A DNA stretch of 33,638 nucleotides from an uncultured Eubacteriales bacterium (GCA_934486965.1 CAKSQP010000005.1:1-33638); one strand, 5' to 3'; positions 15,075-23,418 are shown, counted from the stretch's first letter. The notes: generated by a model from the sequence alone, not told the origin. Translations and numbers: made by a program.

Positions 15075-15904
15075 TTCTTTTCTCCCGTTTTTTCGATTTC
15101 GGCAAATATCCCGTCAAGTTCGTCCCCTTCGAAAAGTTCGATGGTTCCGCTGTCGCACGCGGCGGCGGCTTTTTCGTCTATCGGAAGACGCGCGGTATTT
15201 TTTATCCCGTGTTTTGCCGCTTCGCTTTCAAGATTGCTTTCGCCGAAGATATAATGGCGTTTTTTGCAGTCGGGACATTCGAAATAGGACATATTTTCAA
15301 CGATACCGAGTATCGGAACGTTCATAAGTTCCGCCATTTTGACCGCTTTTTCGACTATCATCGAAACAAGGGACTGAGGAGTCGTCACAACGACTATTCC
15401 GTTAACGGGAAGCGACTGAAAGACCGTCAGAGGAACGTCTCCCGTTCCCGGAGGCATATCGACGAACATATAGTCGACGTCGCCCCATACGACGTCCGTC
15501 CAGAACTGTTTGACGGCGCCCGCGATAACGGGACCTCTCCAGACGACGGGGTCGGAGGAATTTTCTATAAGAAGATTAAGAGACATTACCGAAATACCCG
15601 TGGACGTCTGAACGGGGAAAAGACCGATATCGCTTGCGGCGGCTCTTTTTCCCTCAAGCCCGAACGCTTTCGGGATCGACGGACCCGTTATATCGGCGTC
15701 GAGAATTGCGGTCTTATAACCCGCTCTGCGCGCGGTCACGGCAAGTTTTGAGGTGACGAGGGATTTTCCGACGCCGCCCTTTCCGCTCATTACGGCAATG
15801 ACTTTCTTTACATGTGAAAGATCGTTTGTTTTTTCAAGCAGACTTTCGGGAGCCTCGGAGCACTTGCTCGCGCAACTCCCGCAGTCATGATTGCATTCGC
15901 TCAT
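15071..15904 (-). CDS. Mrp/NBP35 family P-loop ATPase (iron-sulfur carrier)
   Basis: 277 aa. Members (ApbC, Nbp35) load or carry [4Fe-4S] clusters. An N-terminal CNHDCGSCASKC segment places cysteines at 4, 8, 11 and 15, a possible extra cluster site. The deviant Walker A is SGKGGVGKS (about 40-48), switch I is DADITGPSIPK, and switch II is VDMPPGTGD. The conserved CPDC pair, which binds the bridging cluster in homodimers, is near 215-218. It begins one base after the DtxR-family gene and overlaps the C_GCAxxG_C_C gene, so all three form one operon. Confidence 0.92.
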   Translation of the reverse strand: MSECNHDCGSCASKCSEAPESLLEKTNDLSHVKKVIAVMSGKGGVGKSLVTSKLAVTARRAGYKTAILDADITGPSIPKAFGLEGKRAAASDIGLFPVQTSTGISVMSLNLLIENSSDPVVWRGPVIAGAVKQFWTDVVWGDVDYMFVDMPPGTGDVPLTVFQSLPVNGIVVVTTPQSLVSMIVEKAVKMAELMNVPILGIVENMSYFECPDCKKRHYIFGESNLESEAAKHGIKNTARLPIDEKAAAACDSGTIELFEGDELDGIFAEIEKTGEKK

Positions 15905-16285
15905 TTATTTTCCTTCTTTCTCCATTTTGTGCACGAAATCCTTTATTGCGTCAAAAGTTTCCGCCGAGATATAATGCTCTATCTTGCAGGCGTCCTCGGT
16001 CGCGGTTTCGGGGGAAACGCCTATCGACGACAGAAAAGCCGAAAGCAGAGTATGTCTTTCATACATCGTTTCCGCAACTTCCCTTCCCGCGTCGGTGAGC
16101 GAAAGTATCCCGAAATCGTCGGTTTTGACAAATCCGCCCTTTTTGAGGATAGACATTGCACGGCTGACGCTCGGTTTCGAATATCCCATATACTCTCCGA
16201 CGTCGATAGACCTTACCGACGGGTTCTTCCGGGAAAGCACATATATTGTTTCCAGGTACATTTCGCCTGATTCCTGTAATTTCAT
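15905..16285 (-). CDS. DtxR-family metal-dependent repressor with iron-type ligands
   Basis: 126 aa: a winged-helix DNA-binding domain (about 1-75) plus the helical dimerisation domain, without the C-terminal SH3 domain of DtxR, as in MntR. The metal ligands by position are M9, H78, C100, E103 and H104. These match DtxR M10, H79, C102, E105 and H106, whereas Bacillus MntR has D8 and E99 at the first and third of the Met/Cys positions. That points to Fe(II) rather than Mn(II) sensing. The gene lies between vanY and mrp in one operon with no metal transporter nearby. GGAG precedes the start. The family is firm; the metal is inference. Confidence 0.88.
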   Translation of the reverse strand: MKLQESGEMYLETIYVLSRKNPSVRSIDVGEYMGYSKPSVSRAMSILKKGGFVKTDDFGILSLTDAGREVAETMYERHTLLSAFLSSIGVSPETATEDACKIEHYISAETFDAIKDFVHKMEKEGK

Positions 16286-16297
16286 TTTTTACTCCTG

Positions 16298-17290
16298 TCA
16301 GTCTGTTATTCCGAGGTATTCCTCGTAGCAGAGTCCCGACGCCGTTATCTTTTTCGCGTTTTCTATTCCGACGAAACGGTAATGCCACGGTTCGTAGATT
16401 ATCTTTGTGATATCGGTCTTATCCTTTGCGTAACGCATTATAAAACCGTATTCGGTGCAGTGTTCGCGGAGCCATTTATACGCCTTTGTCTGGTCAAAGC
16501 CGGACGTCAAAGAGCCGTAAGACGAGCAGAGGATATCGAGGGCGAGTCCGGTATGATGTTCGCTCGTTCCCGGAACGGCGATTATCGTCGCGGTCTTCGC
16601 ATAAGCCGCCTCTTCGCTCATGCCGCTGTTTATATAAGAATTTTTCTTGTTGTTGAAGTTTCTTGTCTGGAGCGCGATATCTCTGAACGCCGAGACCATT
16701 GTCAGGTTTATACCGTCCATTTTTGCCGCAAGGAACATCGCCTTGACGTTATACCATATTCTTTCGTCGACTTTGTATTTCGTCTGGAAAATGCTCTTGA
16801 GTTTGACGTTTTCGATATAGCCGTCGGGCAGAGGGTGAGTAGGATTACAGAGTATCATATTCCACGCCGACGGGTCGGACGACAGTGTTTTTTCAAGTTC
16901 GTTTACCTTTTCCATACATTCAAGGTATTCCTTGTAGGTCGCGCTGTCGGTCGTCGTCTTGTTTGACGTTTCCTTTGCCTCCCGCTGTGCTTTTTCCTCG
17001 GCAGCCTTTTTTTCTTCCTCGGCTTTCTTTGCCGCCTCTTCGGCAAGGCGCTTTTCTTCGGCTTCCTTTGCCGCTTTTTCTTCGGCGATACGTTTTTCTT
17101 CTTCAGCCTTCTGTTCGGTAAGATATACCGCCGTCGTTTCGGCGTTTACGGAAGACGATATCTGTATTTTATCGTCGGTGAACATTGATTTGCAGATAAT
17201 TACCGCCGCTACGGTCGCCGCCGCAAGGAAAACGAACGCAACTGCGAGCATCAGTACATTTTTTTTGAGAAAAGCATTTTTCTTTTTCAT
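16298..17290 (-). CDS. Membrane-anchored VanY-type D,D-carboxypeptidase (M15B)
   Basis: 330 aa. An N-terminal anchor (about 10-33) is followed by a highly charged E/K/A-rich coiled coil (about 58-107), a linker and a peptidase M15B domain (about 140-325). The zinc motif SEHHTGLALD (243-252) supplies H245 and D252, and EPWHYR (300-305) supplies the catalytic E300 and H303, so it should be active. It would trim the terminal D-alanine of peptidoglycan stem peptides outside the membrane. The coiled coil probably projects the domain into the wall or mediates oligomers. It lies 16 bases after the AI-2E-family permease gene and 12 before the DtxR-family gene. Confidence 0.88.
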   Translation of the reverse strand: MKKKNAFLKKNVLMLAVAFVFLAAATVAAVIICKSMFTDDKIQISSSVNAETTAVYLTEQKAEEEKRIAEEKAAKEAEEKRLAEEAAKKAEEEKKAAEEKAQREAKETSNKTTTDSATYKEYLECMEKVNELEKTLSSDPSAWNMILCNPTHPLPDGYIENVKLKSIFQTKYKVDERIWYNVKAMFLAAKMDGINLTMVSAFRDIALQTRNFNNKKNSYINSGMSEEAAYAKTATIIAVPGTSEHHTGLALDILCSSYGSLTSGFDQTKAYKWLREHCTEYGFIMRYAKDKTDITKIIYEPWHYRFVGIENAKKITASGLCYEEYLGITD

Positions 17291-17306
17291 AACAGCACCT
17301 CGAAAA

Positions 17307-18515
17307 TCATTTCGAAATAATATGTTTTTTCTGCAGATTTTTTTCTGCGGAACGGTTGAGAAGAGTATACAAAACGCCGAAAGCGGGAGTTCCGAGAATC
17401 ATTCCGGCAAAGCCGAAAAGCCCGCCGCCGACAAGAATTGCCACGAGCGACCACAAAGGCGGAAGCCCGACGGAATCGCCGACGATACGAACGCCGATGA
17501 TGTTTCCGTCAAGTTGCTGAAGGATAACGAGGAAAACGACGAACCAGACGGCTTCCCACGGGTCTATCATCAGAAGAATGAACGCCGCCGGAACGCCTCC
17601 GATAAACGGTCCGAAAAACGGGATAATATTGGTAACGCCGATAATAACGCTGATAAGGAGAGGGTAATCGAACCCGAATATCAACATTCCGATAAAGCAG
17701 AGGACGCCGACACAAGAGGCGTCGAGAAGTCTGCCCGTTATAAATCCGCTGAAAGTCTTGTAGGTAAGGGACGAAACGGAATATATCCTGTCGTTTGTCC
17801 TTTCGTCGAAAAACGCCTCGGTAAAGTTTCTGATCTTTTCCGAAAGGGTCTTTTTACCCGCAAGGATATAGACCGAAAGAACAAACCCGATAATGATATT
17901 CGCCGTCCAGAGAGCAATGCTCACGGTCACGTCGAATATCCTCGGAACTATTCCGACGACGATATCAGAGAAGTTTCCGAGAAGACCTTTCACCGTATTT
18001 TCGATAGCGGGATAAAGGGTGTCCTCCATATTCAGGCTCTTCGCAAGAGAATCGAGGAACGTTTTGAGGTTTGAAAGATACGTTTCGAGATTCGAAGAGA
18101 AAAGCGAAAACGACTCTGCAAGTTGCGGAATAAGAAGAGAAAACAGCAGAATAATTATAAGCAGAAAGATAAGATAGGTCGTAACAAGCGCAAAGACCGT
18201 CGGGAAAAAACTTTTCGGGAGTCCCGTTTTCTTCGTTTTTTTCACGGGTGCGGGCTTCGGCGCTTTCTTTCTGCGGAAGAGTTTTCCGAGTTTTGCAAAC
18301 AGTTTCGGTTTTGATTCCCCGCTGTAAAGTTTGCGGAAAAACTCGTATGCGGGATTCAGGATAAACGCGATTATAAGTCCCACGATAAGGGGGGACAGAA
18401 GCGAAAGGACGAGCGACAGCGCCGAGACTATCCGATCGAAACGCAGAACGCAGACGACGATAACGACCGCCGCCGTTATAAGCCACATCAGACTTTTGAA
18501 TAATTTCTTATCCAT
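17307..18515 (-). CDS. AI-2E family (PerM/UPF0118) membrane permease
   Basis: 402 aa polytopic membrane protein. The family includes the TqsA autoinducer-2 exporter and Na+/H+ antiporters; substrates are mostly unknown. Features: two N-terminal helices, a lysine/proline-rich cytoplasmic insert (about 90-125), and the C-terminal helices with NIIPFFGPFIGGVPAAFI and the conserved QQLDGNIIGVRIVGDSVGLPP segment split by family positions. The ATG at 18515 is chosen because GGAAAGGAG lies 7 bases upstream. A longer frame to 18578 is rejected since it runs through the promoter. It is the first gene of a five-gene minus-strand operon. Confidence 0.88.
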   Translation of the reverse strand: MDKKLFKSLMWLITAAVVIVVCVLRFDRIVSALSLVLSLLSPLIVGLIIAFILNPAYEFFRKLYSGESKPKLFAKLGKLFRRKKAPKPAPVKKTKKTGLPKSFFPTVFALVTTYLIFLLIIILLFSLLIPQLAESFSLFSSNLETYLSNLKTFLDSLAKSLNMEDTLYPAIENTVKGLLGNFSDIVVGIVPRIFDVTVSIALWTANIIIGFVLSVYILAGKKTLSEKIRNFTEAFFDERTNDRIYSVSSLTYKTFSGFITGRLLDASCVGVLCFIGMLIFGFDYPLLISVIIGVTNIIPFFGPFIGGVPAAFILLMIDPWEAVWFVVFLVILQQLDGNIIGVRIVGDSVGLPPLWSLVAILVGGGLFGFAGMILGTPAFGVLYTLLNRSAEKNLQKKHIISK

Positions 18516-18549
18516 ACTCCGCTCCTTTCCGCATTTATCTATCATTATC

Positions 18550-18578
18550 AGTATATCACAAATATAATGAAAAAACAA
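18550..18578 (-). promoter_or_regulatory. Sigma-A promoter of the AI-2E/vanY/dtxR/mrp operon
   Basis: On the minus strand, TTGTTT (18578-18573), a 17-base spacer and TATACT (18555-18550), about 35 bases before the chosen start codon. Confidence 0.75.
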
Positions 18579-18584
18579 GTAAAT

Positions 18585-18625
18585 TTAATAAAAAATTGTC
18601 GGGAAACAAAATTATTTCCCGACAA
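18585..18625 (-). terminator. Terminator of purA
   Basis: TTGTCGGGAAA (18596-18606) pairs with TTTCCCGACAA (18615-18625). On the minus strand the stem is followed by a TTTTTTATT tail. Confidence 0.88.
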
Positions 18626-18629
18626 GGCT

Positions 18630-19904
18630 CTATCTTATTATAAAGTCGTTTCTGTTCGGTCCGGTGGAGATCATCGTGATTTTTCTTCCGATGTGTTCTT
18701 CGACGAATTCGACGTATTTTTTCGCGTTTTCCGGCAGGTCGGCATAGTTTTTCGTGCCGCGTATATCGCATTTCCAGCCGTCGAGATACTCAAAAACGGG
18801 TTTTGCGCGGTTGAGTTTCGGAGTATTCGGGAAATCGGTCGTTATTTTTCCGTCGATATCGTAAGCGACGCAGACGGGAATTTTATCAAGATAACCGAGG
18901 ACGTCTATGAGAGAAAGGACGACGTCGGTAGTGCCTTGGAGCATACAGCCGTATTTTGTCGCAACGCAGTCGAACCAGCCCATTCTTCTCGGTCTTCCGG
19001 TCGTTGCCCCGTATTCGCCCTTGTCGCCGCCTCTTTTTCTGAGGTTTTCAGCCTCGTCGCCGAATATTTCGGAAACGAAAGCGCCTGCGCCGACAGCCGA
19101 GGAGTAGGATTTGACGACCGTATATATTTTCTTTATTTCGTAAGGGGGAATTCCCGCTCCGACAGCGGCAAAACCCGCGAGAGGCGAAGAGGAAGTGACG
19201 AACGGATATATTCCGTTGTCGGTATCCTTGAGCGTTCCGAGTTGTCCCTCCAGAAGGATAGTTTTTCCGTCGGCTATCGCGTTGTTTAAGAATCTTGCGA
19301 CGTCCTCGACCATCGGTTCGAGTTTTTCGCGGTAAGAAACCATTTTTTCGAATATTTTTTCAGCGTCGAGTTTTTCCGCTCCGTAAAGGGAAACAAGGGT
19401 CGCGTTCTTTATTTCAACAACCTTTTCAAGACGGGTTTTAAGGGTCTCGTCGTCGAAAAGTTCGCAGACCTGAACGCCTATTTTCATCGCCTTGTCGGCG
19501 TAAAAAGGAGCGATGCCCGATTTCGTCGAACCGTAACTGTTTTTGCCGAGTCTTTTTTCTTCGAGTTCGTCGAAAAGGATATGATACGGCATGACGACCT
19601 GAGCCCTGTCCGAAACTCTTATGTCGGGCTTCGGAACGCCGCTTTTCTCCAGATTTTCGAGTTCGGAAAAGAGGTTGTCAAGGTTGAGGGCTACCCCCTG
19701 ACCTATGACGTTCGTAACTCCCTTTCTGAAAACTCCCGAAGGCAGGATATGCAACGCAAATTTACCGTAATCGTTTATGATCGTATGTCCGGCGTTTGCC
19801 CCTCCCTGAAAACGGACTACCACGTCCGCGTCCTCGGCAAGAAGGTCGGTGATCTTACCTTTGCCTTCGTCGCCCCAGTTGCCGCCGACTATCGCTTTAA
19901 CCAT
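18630..19904 (-). CDS. purA: Adenylosuccinate synthetase
   Basis: 424 aa. PurA condenses IMP with aspartate using GTP to form adenylosuccinate, the first step from IMP to AMP. GGNWGDEGKGK (about 7-17) holds the catalytic aspartate and P-loop, and GANAGHTI holds the catalytic histidine. TTGRPRRMGWFD (about 304-315) and the nucleotide-binding STGPNR near the C-terminus are standard. Two usually strict motifs vary: GSTKSGIAP in place of GTTxxGIGP, and SSSPLAGFAAVGAGIPP in place of the SSNxxAGGxxxGxGxGP type. These suggest a divergent PurA lineage rather than inactivity. It is monocistronic with its own promoter and terminator and a strong AGGAGG site. Confidence 0.95.
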   Translation of the reverse strand: MVKAIVGGNWGDEGKGKITDLLAEDADVVVRFQGGANAGHTIINDYGKFALHILPSGVFRKGVTNVIGQGVALNLDNLFSELENLEKSGVPKPDIRVSDRAQVVMPYHILFDELEEKRLGKNSYGSTKSGIAPFYADKAMKIGVQVCELFDDETLKTRLEKVVEIKNATLVSLYGAEKLDAEKIFEKMVSYREKLEPMVEDVARFLNNAIADGKTILLEGQLGTLKDTDNGIYPFVTSSSPLAGFAAVGAGIPPYEIKKIYTVVKSYSSAVGAGAFVSEIFGDEAENLRKRGGDKGEYGATTGRPRRMGWFDCVATKYGCMLQGTTDVVLSLIDVLGYLDKIPVCVAYDIDGKITTDFPNTPKLNRAKPVFEYLDGWKCDIRGTKNYADLPENAKKYVEFVEEHIGRKITMISTGPNRNDFIIR

Positions 19905-19937
19905 AATGCTCCTCCTTTTTTCTTTCCGTACCCTACT

Positions 19938-19966
19938 ATAATATCACAACCGACCCCTTCCGTCAA
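19938..19966 (-). promoter_or_regulatory. Sigma-A promoter of purA
   Basis: On the minus strand, TTGACG (19966-19961), a 17-base spacer and TATTAT (19943-19938). The untranslated leader is short, and no purine riboswitch is visible. Confidence 0.8.
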
Positions 19967-19987
19967 CGGTTTTCGGTTTTTGTTATA

Positions 19988-20464
19988 TTAAGTTTGAAAT
20001 TTATCGCCGTCAAGTCTTGTCACTTTCCAGTATTCGTTCATTTTGAAATTTTTCTCGTATGTCGTTTCCCTTAAAAAGTCAAATGTCGGAACGAACGCCG
20101 CGGCTTCGCTTTCGCTTCCGAACTCCACTTCGGCGTAGTAGAAATCACGGTCGACGAGACTGCATTCAAGGGTATGTCCGTCGGGAAGACGGTACGCTCT
20201 GAATATCTTTTCGACCGGTTTTTTGTCGCAAAGGGTCTTCAGGCGGCTGAATCTGTCGGCGTCAAGGTCAAATTCGACTTCTTCGCGCGACAGGGTGCCG
20301 CCGCCTTTTATCGTGAGTTTATAGGACGATTTTCCGTTTTTCTGTTTTTCGCGTATTCTGACATACGGTTCGACCGAGAGAAAATACTGATATACGGTGC
20401 TTTCCTCCGTTACGGGAAGCCCGTCGGGGAACGCCGCGAGCAAAAATTTTCTTTCTGTTTCCAT
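19988..20464 (-). CDS. CYTH domain protein
   Basis: 158 aa, one triphosphate-tunnel-metalloenzyme (CYTH) domain. The N-terminal METERKFLL carries the family ExExK-type signature (ETERK). Alternating charged strands such as YVRIREK, SYKLTIKG, EEVEFDL and YAEVEFG line the predicted tunnel. Members hydrolyse inorganic triphosphate or thiamine triphosphate or make cyclic AMP; the substrate here cannot be told. It starts after AAAGGAG and ends about 20 bases before the purA promoter on the same strand. Its own promoter is not clear. Confidence 0.85.
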   Translation of the reverse strand: METERKFLLAAFPDGLPVTEESTVYQYFLSVEPYVRIREKQKNGKSSYKLTIKGGGTLSREEVEFDLDADRFSRLKTLCDKKPVEKIFRAYRLPDGHTLECSLVDRDFYYAEVEFGSESEAAAFVPTFDFLRETTYEKNFKMNEYWKVTRLDGDKFQT

Positions 20465-20502
20465 AAAGACTCCTTTACTGATAAAAGTTTATTATTAAAC
20501 TA

Positions 20503-20531
20503 TTGCTAAAATCCTAAAAATGTGCTATACT
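20503..20531 (+). promoter_or_regulatory. Sigma-A promoter of the DacF-like gene
   Basis: TTGCTA (20503-20508), a 17-base spacer and TATACT (20526-20531). It is about 30 bases before the TTG start codon. Confidence 0.75.
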
Positions 20532-20562
20532 CTTAGTACAATACCGAGAAGGGAGAAGAAAA

Positions 20563-21867
20563 TTGAAAAAGATTTCTGCATTTTTTCTTGCGCTTGTGCT
20601 GACGGTCTGTCTTTTTACGCTCCCGATTTCGGCGGAAGAACTTTCCGCGGAAACGGCAAGCGACGGGTCCGTCCTTTACAACGTACAGACGCAGACTTTT
20701 CTTGTCGAAAAAAATGCCGACGACGAAATATTCTGCGGTTTTCTCCCAAGGCTCGTGCTTGCGATAATGCTCACGGAATCAAAAGCCGATCTCGAAGAGG
20801 TCATCGCCGTTCCGTCGGGGACGCGAGCGCAGACTCCGCAGTTCAGTTCAGCAGACCTTAAAGACGGCGACAAAATATCCCTCGGCGACCTGATAAGCGC
20901 AATGCTTATCGGCAATTCGCAGGAAGCCTCTGTCGCGGTGGCTTTGTATATGTCCGACGGAAACCTCTCTTCCATTATAGCACAGATGAACGAAAAAGCC
21001 AAGACGGTAGGCGCGGAAAATACGGTGTTTACAAACGTAACGGGCTATAACGACAGGCAGAATCCCGCCAAGACCACACTGCGCGACGTCGTTAAGATAT
21101 GCACCTACGCACTGACGGTCGACGGTATTCTCGACAGGTCGGACATCGCCTATACCCTCCTTACGGTAAACGGCATAACCCGACCGCTGTATACAAAAAA
21201 CTCCATGGTCGAATCGTCTTCGGTCTATTACTACAAGAGAGCGACGGGACTTGCCGTTTCGGGAGACGCAAACAGCGGGTTTGTCGCGGTCTCGACGGTG
21301 TTAAACAACAATTCGCGTTTCCTTGCGGTAAACTATTCGAAAAACAGCCTTTCAAACGCCTTTACCGATACCGTAAAACTGCTCAGATATTCGCTTGAAG
21401 CCTACGAAGTGCGGGAACTCGTAAAGAAAAACGATCCTGTCACCGAAGTTACCGTAAGGCTCGGAAAAGACTCCGATTTCATGGTTTTATATGCCGAAGA
21501 GGGAATAAAAGTTTCCCTTCCGAAAACCGCGAAAGCAGAGGATATAAAAGTAAGTTACGAAGAAATCCCCGACGACATAAAAGCGCCGATAAGTTCGGGC
21601 GACGCGTTCGGTTATGCGGTCTACCGCTATAACGGCGTTGAGATCGGACGTACAAAACTCATTTCGCGCACGAATATTTCGGTCGATCTTATCGCGCACT
21701 ACACCGACGAGATAGCGGGACTTTTCAAAAATCCGCTTTTGTGGATAGCGATAGTCGCGGTGCTTGTTCTGCTCGCGACATACCTTTTCCTTGCGGGCGC
21801 TTCGCGGCGGAAAAGAAACAAAGACGACAAGATAAAGAAAAAAAGAAGAGTCCACGGAAAACTCTGA
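20563..21867 (+). CDS. DacF-like S11 penicillin-binding-protein pseudoenzyme
   Basis: 434 aa with a TTG start after AGAAGGGAG. Order: signal peptide (about 1-24, ending ISAEE), S11 D-alanyl-D-alanine-carboxypeptidase-like domain (about 30-270), a beta-rich C-terminal domain (about 285-380), a transmembrane helix (about 391-411) and a basic cytoplasmic tail. The overall fold is clear (VLYNVQTQTFLVEKNAD; FTNVTGYNDRQNPAKTTLRDV), but all three catalytic motifs are altered. The SxxK position reads GFLPR (Ser to F60, Lys to R63), the SxN position reads IGNSQEA, and KTG reads RATG. It should therefore not cleave peptidoglycan and may act as a substrate-binding or scaffold protein. The frame is intact, so it is not simply a decayed gene. 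Confidence 0.8.
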   Translation: MKKISAFFLALVLTVCLFTLPISAEELSAETASDGSVLYNVQTQTFLVEKNADDEIFCGFLPRLVLAIMLTESKADLEEVIAVPSGTRAQTPQFSSADLKDGDKISLGDLISAMLIGNSQEASVAVALYMSDGNLSSIIAQMNEKAKTVGAENTVFTNVTGYNDRQNPAKTTLRDVVKICTYALTVDGILDRSDIAYTLLTVNGITRPLYTKNSMVESSSVYYYKRATGLAVSGDANSGFVAVSTVLNNNSRFLAVNYSKNSLSNAFTDTVKLLRYSLEAYEVRELVKKNDPVTEVTVRLGKDSDFMVLYAEEGIKVSLPKTAKAEDIKVSYEEIPDDIKAPISSGDAFGYAVYRYNGVEIGRTKLISRTNISVDLIAHYTDEIAGLFKNPLLWIAIVAVLVLLATYLFLAGASRRKRNKDDKIKKKRRVHGKL

Positions 21868-21900
21868 TAAAAAACGCACAGCCAAGGCGGTGCGTTTTTT
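21868..21900. terminator. Bidirectional terminator, DacF-like / UPF0371 genes
   Basis: AACGCAC (from 21873) pairs with GTGCGTT (to 21896), with A residues before and a T run after, so it serves both converging genes. Confidence 0.82.
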
Positions 21901-23378
21901 CAATAAAGTTTCTGTGTTCGTCTGACTGGTTCGCAGGTGTAGTTTACTCCGAGTTTTTTCAGAATTCTTTCGTCCGCCTCGCAGAGCATGACCGAGGAAT
22001 GAAGTTCCGAGCCGCGGAGACGTCCGATCTGACCGAGGGCTTTCTGCGCCTGAGGGTTTACGGTAGCGCTGCTCGAAAGAGCGATGAGCATTTCGTTCGA
22101 ATTGAGGTGGCTTGTCGCCGAACGGAGAATTTCTCTTTTAAGTTTTACGATCGGCTGGATAAAGGTTTCCGCGATAAGGGGAACGTCGTCGTCGATACCC
22201 GCCATTTCTTTCATTGCGTTCAAGAGCGCCGCGGAGACCGAGCCCAGAAGATTGCTTGTTTTACCCGTAACTATCTTTCCGTCGTCAAGTTCTATCGCAA
22301 CGGAATGTGCGCCCGTTTTTTCCGCCTTTTCGACTGCGGGACGGACCACTTTGCGGTCTTCGGGACATACGCCCGCCTGTTTCATGATGCTTTCGACCTT
22401 TATCACGGCGCTTTCCGAAACGTTTCCCATGACTTTGTCGCAGCAGACCTTGAAATAGCGGCGGATAATCTCCTCTCTGGAGGCTTCGCAGACCGCTTCG
22501 TCGTCAATAATGCAGTTGCCCGCCATATTTACGCCCATATCGGTCGGGGAATTATACGGGCTTTCGCCCAGAATTCTCTCGAGGAGCGCCTTTAAGAGCG
22601 GAAAAGCCTCGACGTCGCGGTTGTAGTTTACGGTCATTTCGCCGTATGCCTCAAGGTGGAACGGGTCTATCATATTAAGGTCGTTAAGGTCGGCTGTCGC
22701 CGCCTCGTACGCCAGATTAACGGGGTGTTTGAGGGGGATATTCCATATCGGGAAAGTCTCGAATTTTGCATATCCCGCGGAAATTCCGCGTTCATGTTCG
22801 TGATATAACTGGGAAAGGCAGGTCGCGAGTTTTCCGCTTCCGGGACCGGGCGCCGTAACGATAACGAGAGGGCGGGTCGTTTCGATATATTCGTTTCTGC
22901 CGTAGCCCGCTTCCGAAACGATAAGGGGGATATTGTTCGGGTATCCCTCGATAGGATAGTGAAGATAAACTTTTATGCCGAGATTTGAAAGTTTCTTTTT
23001 GAAAAGTTCGGCGGAATACTGACCCGAAAACTGGGTAAGAACAACGCTCGAAACGTAAAGACCGAGATCCCTGAAAGCGTCTATAAGACGGAGAACGTCG
23101 GTGTCGTACGAAATCCCGAGGTCGCCTCTTATCTTGTTTTTCTCGATATCGCAGGCGTTTATCGCGATTATGACTTCGGTCGAATCCTTAAGATTGAGAA
23201 GCATTTTCATCTTGCTGTCTGGTTCGAATCCGGGAAGAACGCGCGACGCATGGTAATCGTCGAAAAGTTTTCCTCCGAGTTCAAGATAAAGTTTGCCGTC
23301 GAATTTTTCTATGCGCTCTTTTATGTGCGCCGATTGCATTTTCAGATATTTCCCGTTATCGAAACCGATTTTTTTCAT
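21900..23378 (-). CDS. UPF0371 / DUF1846 family protein
   Basis: 492 aa, the full family length. The family is common in Firmicutes with solved structures but no settled function. It is soluble. The motif VTAPGPGSGKLATCLSQLYHE, split by position about 173-193, resembles a nucleotide-binding P-loop. Other strongly conserved blocks are LPGFEPDSKMKML near 48-60, NPQAQKALGQIGRLRG near 448-463 and SPTDMGVNMAGNCI near 282-295. It starts after AAAGGGGAAAGG with its own near-consensus promoter and is transcribed alone. Confidence 0.88.
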   Translation of the reverse strand: MKKIGFDNGKYLKMQSAHIKERIEKFDGKLYLELGGKLFDDYHASRVLPGFEPDSKMKMLLNLKDSTEVIIAINACDIEKNKIRGDLGISYDTDVLRLIDAFRDLGLYVSSVVLTQFSGQYSAELFKKKLSNLGIKVYLHYPIEGYPNNIPLIVSEAGYGRNEYIETTRPLVIVTAPGPGSGKLATCLSQLYHEHERGISAGYAKFETFPIWNIPLKHPVNLAYEAATADLNDLNMIDPFHLEAYGEMTVNYNRDVEAFPLLKALLERILGESPYNSPTDMGVNMAGNCIIDDEAVCEASREEIIRRYFKVCCDKVMGNVSESAVIKVESIMKQAGVCPEDRKVVRPAVEKAEKTGAHSVAIELDDGKIVTGKTSNLLGSVSAALLNAMKEMAGIDDDVPLIAETFIQPIVKLKREILRSATSHLNSNEMLIALSSSATVNPQAQKALGQIGRLRGSELHSSVMLCEADERILKKLGVNYTCEPVRRTQKLY

Positions 23379-23418
23379 ATCCCGTTTTTCCTTTCCCCTT
23401 TTGTAAACATTATCTGTA

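Noticed and set aside
15905..16285. Manganese-specific MntR assignment
   Set aside because: The Met and Cys ligands match iron-type DtxR rather than MntR D8 and E99, so only the family is named.
16970..17120. Tandem DNA repeat or CRISPR-like pattern inside vanY
   Set aside because: The periodicity is codon-level repetition encoding an E/K/A coiled coil; units are not identical and have no spacers.
16959..18074. 371-residue plus-strand open frame antisense to vanY and the AI-2E-family gene
   Set aside because: Its composition mirrors the antisense of the E/K/A-rich coiled coil and membrane helices; no coding signals.
17307..18578. Longer AI-2E-family start at 18578
   Set aside because: It would begin inside the -35 hexamer of the promoter, and a strong ribosome-binding site supports 18515.
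20563..21867. Calling the DacF-like gene an active D,D-carboxypeptidase
   Set aside because: SxxK, SxN and KTG are all altered, so active enzyme would be a misannotation.
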